Shown here piece by piece: positions 1-9,800 of a stretch of 10,681 bases of DNA. Position 1 is the first letter of the stretch, and every line of letters starts with the position of its first letter. The notes beneath the pieces are model-generated. The model was given only the letters and a program-made list of their open reading frames with translations, did no database searches and had not been told where the DNA came from. Source of the DNA: Clostridium sp. UBA6758 (GTDB lineage Bacteria; Bacillota; Clostridia; Clostridiales; Clostridiaceae); NCBI GenBank assembly GCA_002453475.1, contig DKGY01000071.1, forward strand, positions 142,061 to 152,741, written 5' to 3'. Position numbers and translations under genes: made by a program.

Positions 1-29
1 TGACTTATTTATTTTTTGAAGATGCCTTA
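1..29. repeat. Partial copy of a palindromic intergenic repeat, cut by the window edge
   Basis: Positions 5-29 are identical over 25 bp to 10350-10374, which is one arm of the large inverted repeat upstream of addB. The similarity continues to position 1 if one substitution (position 4 against 10346) and a 3-nt TTA deletion are allowed. Both copies end in GAAGATGCCTTA and then diverge completely. The opposite arm would lie to the left of the window and cannot be seen. This suggests a short dispersed element (MITE-like or REP-like), but only two copies are available here. Confidence 0.6.
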
Positions 30-152
30 AGTAAAAAATACTCTTAAATTATATTTTAGTAAATCTTGAACCTAATAATATACTTTGATATTCTATTATT
101 AATAAGTAAACCTTTGAGATAAATTTTATTTATTAATAAATCATATTTTAAA

Positions 153-161
153 TGTTATAGG
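153..161 (+). promoter_or_regulatory. Possible extended -10 promoter for the 4Fe-4S protein gene
   Basis: The bases TGTTATAGG form a TG-n-TATAGG extended -10 about 30 nt before the ATG at 191. A weak -35-like TTAATA lies 17 nt further upstream at 133-138. A rival candidate is TTGAAC at 66-71 with TATTCT at 89-94, also spaced by 17 nt. The sequence does not decide between them. The rest of 30-190 is AT-rich, with no recognisable gene or riboswitch. Confidence 0.3.
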
Positions 162-190
162 GATTATATTTTATAAAAGGAGAAACGATT

Positions 191-805
191 ATGACTAATT
201 ATACTAAAGATATTACTAAAGCCTTTGATGAAAAATTAGATGAAACTTTAATAGAATTAAGAAGAAAAGTTCAAGGCTTCTTATATGAGAACTGTGAATC
301 TATTTTTAAAAGAAGTACACTACCTACACCTGCAGAAAGTTATAAAGAAAGTGATTTATCTATACTAGTAGATATAGTAGACAAGTATAGTGAAATATAT
401 AAAGACTCTCTAGGAATAATTAATGGTACAAAAGTGGATTTAAATCAACGTGAATGTATAGCTTGCACAAGATGTACTAAATATTGTCCTAGTGGTGCCC
501 TTGAAAAAATAAATAAAGAATTGGTATTACATGAGGACAAGTGTCTAAGATGCGGAAACTGTATTGGTAACTGTTCATTTTTAGCCCTATCTTCAGAGAA
601 AACTGGGTTGACTATATATATTAATAGTACAAAGGAATCTTGTCCTCCACACATATTACCTAAATTCTATGACATAGAGGAAATTCCTAAGGTAATGGAT
701 AAGCTTTCAGCCTTCTATAATACTCATAAATCTGAAGGGGATACCTTTGCCACTACCGTTAATAAAGTAGGCTTTAATGAGCTCTTAAACTATATAAAAG
801 GTTAA
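191..805 (+). CDS. Dicluster [4Fe-4S] ferredoxin-like protein, 204 aa
   Basis: This is a soluble iron-sulfur protein, probably an electron carrier or a redox-sensing accessory protein. A ferredoxin-type domain at about residues 83-133 carries two cluster motifs: C89-x2-C92-x2-C95-x3-C99-P and C118-x2-C121-x2-C124-x3-C128. In bacterial 2[4Fe-4S] ferredoxins the last Cys of each motif completes the other cluster. The second motif ends C-S and lacks the usual proline. About 85 mostly helical residues precede the domain and about 75 follow it, so it is much longer than a minimal ferredoxin (about 55 aa). Extra cysteines are C35 and C151. There is no signal peptide or membrane span. The ATG is supported by AAAAGGAG with GGAG 8 nt upstream. 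The gene stands alone on its strand, converges on the small membrane protein gene and ends at a strong hairpin. The partner enzyme is not evident here, so the specific role is unknown. Confidence 0.9.
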   Translation: MTNYTKDITKAFDEKLDETLIELRRKVQGFLYENCESIFKRSTLPTPAESYKESDLSILVDIVDKYSEIYKDSLGIINGTKVDLNQRECIACTRCTKYCPSGALEKINKELVLHEDKCLRCGNCIGNCSFLALSSEKTGLTIYINSTKESCPPHILPKFYDIEEIPKVMDKLSAFYNTHKSEGDTFATTVNKVGFNELLNYIKG

Positions 806-809
806 AAAC

Positions 810-843
810 AAAGCCTAGAAAGGTACTATCCTTTCTAGGCTTT
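810..843. terminator. Strong, probably bidirectional intrinsic terminator
   Basis: The 14-bp perfect inverted repeat AAAGCCTAGAAAGG (810-823) and its complement (830-843) surround a 6-nt loop, TACTAT. It begins 5 nt after the stop at 805. The plus-strand transcript ends in GGCTTTCTATATT. The minus-strand transcript of the 55-aa gene (stop at 852) would read through the same hairpin and end in a TGTTTTTAA tail. Its position between two convergent genes fits termination in both directions. Confidence 0.88.
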
Positions 844-851
844 CTATATTA

Positions 852-1019
852 TTATCTAATAAGTAAGTAAACAAATCCTAAAATTAAAAGTACAATAACT
901 CCAGTAGCTATCATATCTGCTTTAAAAGAATGATTATAAGAATACTTTTCTGTATCAGCACTTCTTCCCTTAAACTCTGAATCCTTAGCATTAGTTCTTT
1001 TAAATAAATCTACTGACAT
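852..1019 (-). CDS. Small single-span membrane protein, 55 aa, unknown function
   Basis: The first 35 or so residues are hydrophilic and charged. They are followed by one hydrophobic helix at about residues 36-54 (start MIATGVIVLLILG) and a terminal Arg. This shape, with a soluble N-terminus and a C-terminal membrane anchor, suggests a cytoplasmic head tethered to the inner membrane. That topology is an inference. The frame is open to a TTG at 1037, but the ATG at 1019 is preferred because GGAG (1028-1031) sits 8 nt upstream of it, while nothing comparable precedes the TTG. A promoter-like extended -10 lies about 45 nt upstream and the hairpin at 810-843 follows the stop, so it looks like a complete one-gene transcription unit. 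I do not recognise the family. Confidence 0.75.
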   Translation of the reverse strand: MSVDLFKRTNAKDSEFKGRSADTEKYSYNHSFKADMIATGVIVLLILGFVYLLIR

Positions 1020-1063
1020 GATACCATCTCCATTCAATTCGAAATATTCCTTATATTCTGTTG

Positions 1064-1072
1064 ATTATACCA
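1064..1072 (-). promoter_or_regulatory. Extended -10 promoter for the 55-aa membrane protein gene
   Basis: Read on the minus strand this is TGG-TATAAT: a consensus -10 hexamer (1064-1069) preceded by the TG of an extended -10. The spot where a -35 would lie is a T-rich tract without a good TTGACA match, as is common for extended -10 promoters. Transcription would start near 1057, giving a leader of about 38 nt with the GGAG site near its end. The element lies between the 539-aa gene and the 55-aa gene, so the latter can be expressed on its own. Confidence 0.6.
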
Positions 1073-1129
1073 CCTAGTGCAATGAAAAAAATTATTAATA
1101 CCTAAAAGTATGTAAAAAGTACTTATAAG

Positions 1130-2749
1130 TTATATAGTATTAATTGTCGTATAATAATTCTTCTCTTCTGACTTTACATATTCTAAATTTTTTCCCATAC
1201 TTTGAAATAGATGATCAAAATAAGTTGTAAAATCGCCTTCAAGATCTTTTAATAGTTTCTCTTTTATTAAAGCTATATTGTTGTAAAGTTCTTCTTTTTT
1301 TCTCTCTAATTCCTTAAACTCACGGTAATATTCACATTTAAATATACTATCTTCTTTAAAGTTCAGATGAATATACTCTTTTAAAAAGTCTTTTTCATCT
1401 AAAATTAATATGTTAGATGTATCTATATAGTACTTCTTTAAATTATTATAATTATCATATATTTTATTCCATTTATCATATAAATCCATAATTAAGCCTT
1501 GATTATAAATCTTTATGTTTCCTGCATAGCTATCTATAGATTTAAATACATTCATATGACTAATAGATTTTATATTGTCCATAAGCATATCTATAATGGA
1601 GTTATAGTAATCATTTTTAATGCGCCTTAATGAAGACTTAATAATTTCACAAGTTATATAATTAAACTTGTCTTCGAAACTTCTACATATGGTATAAAAT
1701 TCTTCTTCACTATTAATGTAATATATAAGCCTAAAAAATTCATTGTAATATATAGTATTTATACTAAGTTTTATTTCATCTGTCATTTCATCAAAACTAA
1801 ATTTACTTATATTCAGCATCATACTTAAATAGTCATGTTCTATAGAAAACATCTTATATCCTATAGCATATAATCTATTTTCCATAGCAATATCATCAAT
1901 AGTTGTATATTCTATTAAACCTCTTCTAATTAAATTTGATTCACTAATTTCTTTAGCTAAATATTTATTTAACTCTTTTTTATAGATTTTTATTCTTCTA
2001 CTAAACTCACCTTCAAAGGCTTCATTGATTAAGTTAAGCAGTACATCTATAAATTCTTCCTTTACTTCTATTTCTATCTTTTCTTTTAAATTATCTAGAA
2101 AATTTAAAACCTCATCTTCTTTAATAATTATTTTATCTTCAATCTCACCATTATTTAGGGTATCTTTTTTCTTTAGATCAATTATTAATTCTTTGAATGT
2201 ATTCCAAATAAATCTATGATAAGACTTTATTTCTTCATCTAAAGCATCCATTACAGTCTTTTTAAGATCAAAAATCTTTAACTTAAGGCGATCTAATGCA
2301 CCTTCTATATCTTCATGAACATAGTTATTTAGTTCATTATATATTTCTTTCTCATTATATTTCATATGAAATGTATAAACTTCTAGTTCACATTTCTTTT
2401 TAAATAGATTTAGTTTAGAATTTATATTCTTTTCTATACTGTCAAAAATATTAGCTATAAATTCTTTATCTATATTTACTTCTTTACTTAAAGCACCACA
2501 GTTTACCTTATGATCTTCACTAGTATGTATCTTATGAAAAACTTTTTCAACTCTTTCCTTTTCCTCTACTATAACAAAGGTATTAAAATCTCCAATGAAT
2601 TCTTTTGTCATAGATTCTGTAATAGATTTATAGTATTTAAAATATCTTAAAAATTCTTCCTGTAAGTTTTCAAATATCTCTACAATATCTAGATACAAGT
2701 TAATTTTATTATACAATGAAGTTACTAGTGTTTTATTTACCTCTTTCAT
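1130..2749 (-). CDS. Uncharacterised helix-rich protein, 539 aa
   Basis: I do not recognise this protein. It is highly charged, rich in Lys, Glu, Ile, Asn and Tyr, and almost wholly helical in pattern. It has no signal peptide, membrane span, Walker motif, zinc-binding cluster or obvious catalytic motif; the five cysteines (84, 120, 355, 367, 472) are scattered. Stretches with heptad-like hydrophobic spacing occur at about 148-180, 205-245 and 475-505, suggesting coiled coils or a helical-bundle scaffold. The start is ATG at 2749, with GGAG 10 nt upstream (2760-2763). The next gene upstream, addA, is separated by about 150 nt and a hairpin terminator, so this gene probably has its own transcript, although I found no convincing promoter. 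No strong terminator follows the stop. Base composition resembles its neighbours, with no sign of transfer. Being next to addAB is not enough to infer a repair role. Confidence 0.85.
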   Translation of the reverse strand: MKEVNKTLVTSLYNKINLYLDIVEIFENLQEEFLRYFKYYKSITESMTKEFIGDFNTFVIVEEKERVEKVFHKIHTSEDHKVNCGALSKEVNIDKEFIANIFDSIEKNINSKLNLFKKKCELEVYTFHMKYNEKEIYNELNNYVHEDIEGALDRLKLKIFDLKKTVMDALDEEIKSYHRFIWNTFKELIIDLKKKDTLNNGEIEDKIIIKEDEVLNFLDNLKEKIEIEVKEEFIDVLLNLINEAFEGEFSRRIKIYKKELNKYLAKEISESNLIRRGLIEYTTIDDIAMENRLYAIGYKMFSIEHDYLSMMLNISKFSFDEMTDEIKLSINTIYYNEFFRLIYYINSEEEFYTICRSFEDKFNYITCEIIKSSLRRIKNDYYNSIIDMLMDNIKSISHMNVFKSIDSYAGNIKIYNQGLIMDLYDKWNKIYDNYNNLKKYYIDTSNILILDEKDFLKEYIHLNFKEDSIFKCEYYREFKELERKKEELYNNIALIKEKLLKDLEGDFTTYFDHLFQSMGKNLEYVKSEEKNYYTTINTI

Positions 2750-2864
2750 AAGTACTCAACTCCAATACATTAATTGAATAACTTATTCTACACAATAAAT
2801 AAAATCCCTTGTTTCAAGAATAATTTGATGTAAAGATCTATTAATATTTTCATCTAATTATAAT

Positions 2865-2897
2865 AAAAGGTATGCCTTATTTTATGGCATACCTTTT
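2865..2897 (-). terminator. Intrinsic terminator of the addBA operon
   Basis: A 12-bp perfect inverted repeat, AAAAGGTATGCC (2865-2876) with its complement at 2886-2897, surrounds a 9-nt loop. It begins 3 nt after the addA stop codon (2901-2903). In the minus-strand RNA the 3' arm ends in CCUUUU followed by AUUAUAAUU, a modest U-rich tail. It separates addBA from the 539-aa gene downstream. The stem could also fold in the other direction, but no plus-strand gene ends here. Confidence 0.85.
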
Positions 2898-2900
2898 CTG

Positions 2901-5900
2901 CTATTCTACTTCCACTTCTCTATCTAGTGAAAATAAGTATAAGTATTTCTTAACTTTTTCTTTCTTAAAGGCATCTTTTATAGCTTTACTATAATAATCT
3001 AATTGCACTTTATATCTTGCCTTAATTTCTTCTATATTATCTTCTTTCACATAATCAGTTTTATAGTCTAAAATGATACCGTCTTCTCCATCTTCAAAGT
3101 AACAGTCTATTACTCCTCTTAAAAGCATCTTTTCTTCTGAATATGTTTTTTCATTGAGATTAGGATAAATAGTAGAAGCATTTATTTCTACTCTAAAAGG
3201 CAGCTCTCTTTTTAACGTATTTTCATTGTAAGCTTCTATTACTTTTTTACCTATGTTACTCTGTAAAAACTTAAGGATTTTATTTACCTTCACTGATTTT
3301 GCGGCTTCAAAGGTTATAAGTTCCTTCTCTACCATGGTATTAATTTGCCTTGTAATGTCTTCTTTAGTAAGGTCACCACTTAGGTCTAATCTTTGCATTA
3401 TATTGTGATAAGCAGTTCCCACCTCTGATGGAGTTAATCCCTTTTTCTCTTGAAGAAATAAAGGTGTCTGCATTAATGGTTTAAACTTTCTTGCTCCTTC
3501 TGCTTCATCTCCATAGACTATATCCTTATAATTATCTTCATCTAAACCATCATTGTTCATGCTAATATAATTTTGCTCATTGCCTTCTAAATTCTTATTA
3601 TGAAGCTCCTTTAATTCCGTAACAGTGATTACTGTAGGCAGTTTTGTTGCTTCTTCATATTTATAAGTAAATTCTAATCTTTCTTTAATTGCTTTATAAT
3701 AATCTTTACCTAAATTTTCATCACTATTAGCTAAAAGTTTATCTATTTTTTCTTTTACCGGCATTTCTTCTAAGGTTGTATCATTTATTTCTTCAAAGAT
3801 TTCTCTATGATATATAGCCACCTTAAATCTACTACCATCCTCTTTTAAATCTTCCTTTAAAATATTTTCATTATAATGTCTTAGAGGCTCTCCAGCTCTA
3901 TGATTTATAAGGGCAGCTCCTATCCAATCCATGTAGTTTTTCTGATTCCTTACATAGGTTGATTTTATATTTCCATTCTCATCTTTTCCAGTTCCAGACC
4001 ATTTTTCAATTTTCTTATCTAAAGCCTTACTGCTCCCAACTAAGATTAACTTTTCTTTTGCTCTAGTGAGAGCAACATATAGAAGTCTCATCTCTTCAGA
4101 TTTATTTTCCCCTTGAATTTTCTTACTTATAAACTCCCTTTGTGGTGTGTTATAACTAATTCTATTATCTAGATTAATATAAGTAGGTCCAAAACCTAAT
4201 TCATGATGAAATAGTATCTTACCCTTTAAATCACCTTCATTAAATCTTTTACCAAGACCACAGAGAAATACTATAGGAAACTCTAATCCCTTACTTTTAT
4301 GAATACTCATGATTCTTACTACATCTTCATTTTCTCCTATGATTTTAGCACTTCCCATATCTTCACTACTAGTTTTTATATTATTTATAAAGTTTATAAA
4401 ATTATATAAACCTCTATAGCTAGTTCTTTCAAAATCCTTAGCTCTCTTAAATAAAATTTTTAAGTTAGCCTGTCTTTGCTCTCCTCCAGGCAATGCTCCC
4501 ACATAACCATAGTAGCCTGTATCCGTTATGATTTCCCATATAAGCTGATTTATAGGGGTATATTTACTTTCCAATCTCCAATTATTTATTTTATCTAGGA
4601 AGCCTTTAATCTTTAATTTAAGGTTAGTATTATTATAAATCTCTTTACTTATATTAGTAAACTTTTCATCCTCATAAACCTTCTCTTCATAGTTTAAAAG
4701 TCCTACCATGGCATGATAAAAGCTCACATTTTTATTAGAAATTCTTATATCTGCTAGCTCCTCCGTAGTAAATCCACCAATAGGAGATCTTAATACAGCA
4801 ATTAAAGGAATATCTTGTATTGGATTATCTATAATTTCTAAAGCACTTATAACTGTCTTTACTTCAAGGGTATCAAAATACCCTCCTCCCCCTTCAGAGA
4901 AAAGTGGAATTCCTACTCTTTTAAATTCTTCTATAAATATAGGAGACAGCTTATTACTTGACCTTAAAATAATAACAATATCTTTATAGGTAGCTCTTCT
5001 ATAGTCATCTAAGTTCTTATCATATACCTTTAATGAATTTTCTCCTTTAAGATCCATTAGCTCTCTTATACGTTTTGCTACAAATCTAGCTTCTATCTGC
5101 ATTGAGTCTAGTTCTTCTTTATCAAGTTCTTCCTCACTACTTGTATTATCACTTTGTTCTTGAATCTCTTCTTGTATTTCATTATCTTCTTTATCTTCAA
5201 TTTCTTCATAATCAAGGTTTATAAGGTTAAATTCTACTTCTCCACCAATATTGCCTTCATCTGAAAACTCTTTATAACTTGCTCCAACTTTTAATTCTTC
5301 ACTCTCATCATAGGATAGTTCCCCTACATCCTCACTCATAACAGCATTAAATATATAGTTTATCCCATCTATAACCTCTTTTCTACTTCTAAAGTTTTTA
5401 TGGAGAGTAATAAGAGCATTATAGTCATCTCCATCCTTAGTGTAGATTTCCTTCTTGCTTTTAAATAACTCAGGCTTTGCCATTCTAAATCTATATATAC
5501 TTTGCTTTAAGTCTCCAACCATGAATACATTTCTTGTATCCTTTTCTGTTCTACAAATAAGATTGATTATTTCCTCCTGAACACTATTAGAATCTTGATA
5601 TTCATCTACTAGTATTTCTTCAAATTTATCCTTTAACTCTAAAGCAATACTTGATGGTTTATTTTTATCTTCCTTATGTCTTAAAATCTCGAGGGCAAAA
5701 TGTTCTTGGTCATTAAAATCTATGATACCTCTTTCCCTCTTCTTCTTATCAAAGATATCTTTAAATTCTATTACTAGATTTGCTAGCTCCTTCATTAGTG
5801 GATAAAGTTTTCTAGTAATTTTTATATTCTCCTCAGAAGTAGCATTTAAGATCTTACTCCTTACCTCCACATATATTTCCTTAGCAGCATCTCTTAAATC

Positions 5901-6809
5901 CTTAGCCTGCTTTTGTATTACTTTTTCTTCTTCCGTTAACTTTGTCAAAGTTGGAATTCTTGCAAATGTAGTCCCCTCAATATACTGTCTTTCTTCCTTT
6001 AATTCACTTTCAATTATTGTTAAAGTTCTCTCTAATATTTCTCCATCATTTTCAAAGGTAGCTTTATATTTATCGATAATAGGATTATTTAGTACAAAAT
6101 CTAATCCTTCATTATTTATTTCTAAAGCATTTATTATATCTTCTCTTAACTCCTTTAATAATGCATCCTTAAAAGGTAAGTTTTCAAAGGAAAAATCTTC
6201 ACCTACATTAAAAATTTCTGATTTAACTTTAAGCCATGCTACAGGATCACCTATACTCATAGAAAAGTTATATAATCTTAAAATTATTTCTGCCAATGCT
6301 CTATCACTTTTATTATCACAATAACTCTCTACTAGTTGTATAAACTCCTCTTTACCTTCAATATACTTTCCTTCCATGAGCTCTTCTAAAGCTTCTACCT
6401 TTAGAAGATTTATCTCTGTAGTATCTCCAACTCTAAAATTAGGCTCTATATCTAATTGATGAAAGTTATTTTTAATAAGGTTTAAACAAAAAGAATGAAG
6501 GGTTGATATACTTGCCTTATTAAGAAGTATTAATTGGGTTTGAAGATTTCTATTATTAGGCTCTTCCTTAATTCTTTTATTAATAGCTTCTCCTATACGT
6601 TCTCTCATCTCTGCCGCTGCTGCATTAGTAAAGGTTACTATAAGTAATTTATCAATATCCACAGGATTATCTCTATCTGTGATAATTTTTATGATTCTTT
6701 CAACTAAAACTGCAGTTTTTCCTGAACCGGCCGCTGCAGATACCAATGTGTTTCTATATCTAATATCAATGGCCTTTTGCTGATCCTCAGTCCATTTAAC
6801 ACTACTCAT
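2901..6809 (-). CDS. addA: AddA, helicase-nuclease subunit A, 1302 aa
   Basis: AddA is the motor subunit of AddAB, the Firmicute counterpart of RecBCD. It is a 3'-5' superfamily 1A (UvrD-like) helicase fused to a RecB-family nuclease, and it resects double-strand breaks for RecA loading in the cytoplasm. Visible motifs, numbered from the ATG at 6809: Q motif TEDQQKAI 7-14; Walker A AAAGSGKT 25-32; motif Ia TFTNAAAAEMRERI 59-72; Walker B DEYQD 402-406; motif III GDLKQSIYRFR 432-442; NFRS 472-475; motif V MSIHKSKGLEF 834-844; motif VI YVALTRA 911-917. The C-terminal nuclease has H1135, D1235 and D1248-Y-K1250. An acidic linker covers 535-568. Upstream GTG codons (6821, 6818) are open, but the ATG follows AGGTGGTGA and matches family N-termini. 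It overlaps the end of addB by 8 nt (ATGAGTAG), implying translational coupling. It appears intact. Confidence 0.98.
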   Translation of the reverse strand: MSSVKWTEDQQKAIDIRYRNTLVSAAAGSGKTAVLVERIIKIITDRDNPVDIDKLLIVTFTNAAAAEMRERIGEAINKRIKEEPNNRNLQTQLILLNKASISTLHSFCLNLIKNNFHQLDIEPNFRVGDTTEINLLKVEALEELMEGKYIEGKEEFIQLVESYCDNKSDRALAEIILRLYNFSMSIGDPVAWLKVKSEIFNVGEDFSFENLPFKDALLKELREDIINALEINNEGLDFVLNNPIIDKYKATFENDGEILERTLTIIESELKEERQYIEGTTFARIPTLTKLTEEEKVIQKQAKDLRDAAKEIYVEVRSKILNATSEENIKITRKLYPLMKELANLVIEFKDIFDKKKRERGIIDFNDQEHFALEILRHKEDKNKPSSIALELKDKFEEILVDEYQDSNSVQEEIINLICRTEKDTRNVFMVGDLKQSIYRFRMAKPELFKSKKEIYTKDGDDYNALITLHKNFRSRKEVIDGINYIFNAVMSEDVGELSYDESEELKVGASYKEFSDEGNIGGEVEFNLINLDYEEIEDKEDNEIQEEIQEQSDNTSSEEELDKEELDSMQIEARFVAKRIRELMDLKGENSLKVYDKNLDDYRRATYKDIVIILRSSNKLSPIFIEEFKRVGIPLFSEGGGGYFDTLEVKTVISALEIIDNPIQDIPLIAVLRSPIGGFTTEELADIRISNKNVSFYHAMVGLLNYEEKVYEDEKFTNISKEIYNNTNLKLKIKGFLDKINNWRLESKYTPINQLIWEIITDTGYYGYVGALPGGEQRQANLKILFKRAKDFERTSYRGLYNFINFINNIKTSSEDMGSAKIIGENEDVVRIMSIHKSKGLEFPIVFLCGLGKRFNEGDLKGKILFHHELGFGPTYINLDNRISYNTPQREFISKKIQGENKSEEMRLLYVALTRAKEKLILVGSSKALDKKIEKWSGTGKDENGNIKSTYVRNQKNYMDWIGAALINHRAGEPLRHYNENILKEDLKEDGSRFKVAIYHREIFEEINDTTLEEMPVKEKIDKLLANSDENLGKDYYKAIKERLEFTYKYEEATKLPTVITVTELKELHNKNLEGNEQNYISMNNDGLDEDNYKDIVYGDEAEGARKFKPLMQTPLFLQEKKGLTPSEVGTAYHNIMQRLDLSGDLTKEDITRQINTMVEKELITFEAAKSVKVNKILKFLQSNIGKKVIEAYNENTLKRELPFRVEINASTIYPNLNEKTYSEEKMLLRGVIDCYFEDGEDGIILDYKTDYVKEDNIEEIKARYKVQLDYYSKAIKDAFKKEKVKKYLYLFSLDREVEVE

Positions 6810-9800
6810 TGCTTTCACCACCTTTTCCCTCTTCCTCTAGCTCGCGAAGAAGTTCTTTTTTATTTCTTCTAGGCATTACTTTAAAATTATTAACTCCCAT
6901 GGTTTCATCAAACTGGCATATGGAAGAAAACTCACAAAATTCGCAGTAATAGCTCTTTCCATTTTTACATGGAGTTACTTCTATAATTCCATCTAGCATA
7001 TCTTCACAGATTTCTCTAACCTTCTCCTTCATGTGAGTTCTTAGCACATTAAAACCTTCATATGTTATTACAGAGCTATTATTCTTTGAAAACTCTGCTT
7101 CATCGCTACCCTTTTTAGGTTTATTTAAGGATACAGGAATTACAGATGAGGTTCCTCCATTTTCTATGGTTTTATCCATTTCCTTAATTACCTTTAAGTC
7201 TCTTATGATAATTCCCTTCATTTTTAATGCCTTTAATACTTCTTCTTCTAAATTCTCCATGGTCAGCTTTTTAGACCCATCCATTATCGGATCATCCACA
7301 GAAAGATATACCATAGCCCCTGGCATAGTTCTGCCCTTTCCTTCTGAAGTTACAGGTTCTTTAGACATTTTCTCTTGTTCAAGAGTTAAAATTGCATCTA
7401 AATAAGTTAATAGCTGAATTTTTAATCCATTATATACATCATTTATATCTAGATCTATTCTTCCTGTTTTATAATCCACAACTCTGTAATAATTAACCCC
7501 ATCTATAGAGGTTTTATCCACTCTATCAATCTTTCCTTGTAATTTTACTACTTCTCCTGTGGATAAAGTTATAGGGATTGGTGGATAATAATCATCTTTT
7601 TCAAAGCCAAAGGAAATTTCATAGCCAAGAGGCTGAAAAGTTCCTCTTTCCATCTGCTCATTAATGATTAACACCATCCTATATAAAATTCTTTTTACCC
7701 TTGTAGCTATATATTCATATCTCTTAGAGCTTTTTAATATCCTATGTTCTTCTGAATTTGTAAGCTCTGATATAACATCATTTAGTACTCTCTCACAAAA
7801 TTCTTTATCTAAAGTTCCCCACTTAACATTTTCTTTTTCTACTCTTTTAGAGAACTTTTCAAGACCTTCATGAATTAAATTTCCGAAATCAAGAGGTGCA
7901 AAAGTATAAATCTTTCTCTCTTTAGCTTTAAGCCCATACTTTACAAAATAACCAAAGGAGCAATTGGCATAGGCTTCTATTTTAGATACACTAAGGCTTT
8001 TCCCATATAATTGCCTTATTTTATCTTTACCTATGGCTTCAATATGATTTTTATAGGTAAATCCACTTATTACCTTAAGAAGTTTTCCTCTATATTCTGG
8101 CTCCTGATAATAATATCTATATATTTCCTTCCAAATGTCTGTTATCTGATCTTTTTCTATATATTCATGAAGCTTTTTTATTAAGTTATTAAAGGTAGGG
8201 GTTTTTCCTACTATGGCTTTTTCATCTTCTCCTACTTCATCCTTTAATATATCTGTATTCTCCAAAACATTAGGGAATAAAGCTTTAAGCCTTGGAATCA
8301 CCATGGAATATCTCTTAGTCTTTCCTTCTAAATCAGCAATTGGATAAGTAACATATAATAAATCACTTGCAATACTTAGCAAATTGTATATTAAATATTG
8401 CTCCCCAAAGGCCAACTCAAAGCTATTATCTGCCACACTTATATTATTATTTTTAAATATTATTCTATCATTATCATTAAATAGACCTTCATCTCCAGTA
8501 ATCCTTGGAAGTATCCCATCATTTACACCAACTACTATGGCTACCTTTACCTCTTTAGCCTTTATTCTCTCAGCACTTCCTACCACTACTTGATCCATAG
8601 ATGTAGGAATTAACCCCATTTTATTATGGGATATGCCCATAGATAAAATATTATTAAACTCTTCAATGGTCACCACTTCTTCTCCTAGAATATCTACAAA
8701 CTGATCTAAAAGCTCTATAAGCATATTCCAGATACTACTATACTCATCCACTAATAAAAGATTATTATCTCTCTTAAATTTCTCTATATATTCATTAACA
8801 TTTTCATAAACTCTATTATCAACTAAGAATTTATAAATACTTGAACAAATATCCTTAACCTTATGCTTACCCTTTAATTTCTCCTCCAATTCAATAAGAG
8901 GCTCTATTCCTTTATTTTTTATTTCAATTATATTCTCATACTTATGGCTTTCTCTCCAATACTCCTTATTCTCATCTATCCACTTCTTCCTAGTTTTAAT
9001 GCCAAACTCTAAAACATAATTCTCTAGTAAATCTACTTCTTCTGCTGATAAATTCGCAAAACCACTTTTAAAATAATTAACTATGGAATTATCTCTAAAG
9101 CCCTTAGAGAATATATTTAAAAGTGAAGTTATATATACAACCAGTGGGTTTGAGGCTATATCTTCCTTATCATCTATAAAGAATGGAATTTCATATTCTT
9201 CAAATATTACTCTAACTATATCCTTATAGTTTTCTAAATCTCTACTTACAACTATAATATCCTTATATCTAAAGTTTTTTTCTCTAACTAATTTTAATAC
9301 TTCCTTGGCTACAAACTCCACTTCTCCATAGGGATTTTGAGCCTTAAATATACTGATATTTTCTGTAGAATTTTTAAATATTTTTCCCCTATTATTAAAG
9401 TAATTTTTCTCTAAAAAGGCCAACTCCTGACTTTCTTTAAATCTATGTCCTATGCCTAAATGAAGATTATTTTTAGGATAGTATCCATTATCTTGAGCAA
9501 GCTTTGTAAGTTTTTCTTCTGTAGTATAAATTGGATAGAAAGGATTAGTATCATCATTTTTATCTGTGACCTCATCCCCACCATACGGTATTGTTATATT
9601 AACATTGGTACAAACTCTTAGCAGTTTGCCTATGATGTCATATTGTTGAGGAGTAAAACCACTAAATTCATCTATCCATACTTCTGCTCCCTTTAAAAAG
9701 CTGCTTTCTTCAATCTTTCCTTTTAAAATAGTTAAATTGTCCTCAGGATCAAAATATCCTTCACTAAGTTTATCTTGAAATTTTGAATAAATTACTTCTA

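Noticed and set aside
445..654. Open frame antisense to the ferredoxin-like gene
   Set aside because: It lies wholly within the better-supported plus-strand gene and has no ribosome binding site or recognisable protein features. Similar antisense frames inside addA, addB and the 539-aa gene were rejected for the same reason.
1080..1129. Possible terminator after the 539-aa gene, with a small ACTTATAAGT palindrome and a T7 tract on the minus strand
   Set aside because: The palindrome is only 10 nt with no loop and is separated from the T tract by about 30 nt, so it is not a convincing intrinsic terminator.
2764..2864. Promoter candidate TTGAAA ... TAGAAT upstream of the 539-aa gene
   Set aside because: The spacing is about 21 nt rather than 16-18, and there is no TG extension, so it is not a credible sigma-A promoter.
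6610..6735. Two minus-strand AGCGG pentamers, the Chi sequence of B. subtilis AddAB, near the start of addA
   Set aside because: Both lie in Ala-rich codon runs (GCA-GCG-GC type) of conserved helicase motifs. Five bases is too short to be meaningful, and the Chi site of this organism is unknown.
6818..6821. GTG codons as alternative addA starts
   Set aside because: They overlap the AGGTGGTGA ribosome binding site that serves the ATG at 6809 and would add residues not typical of the family.
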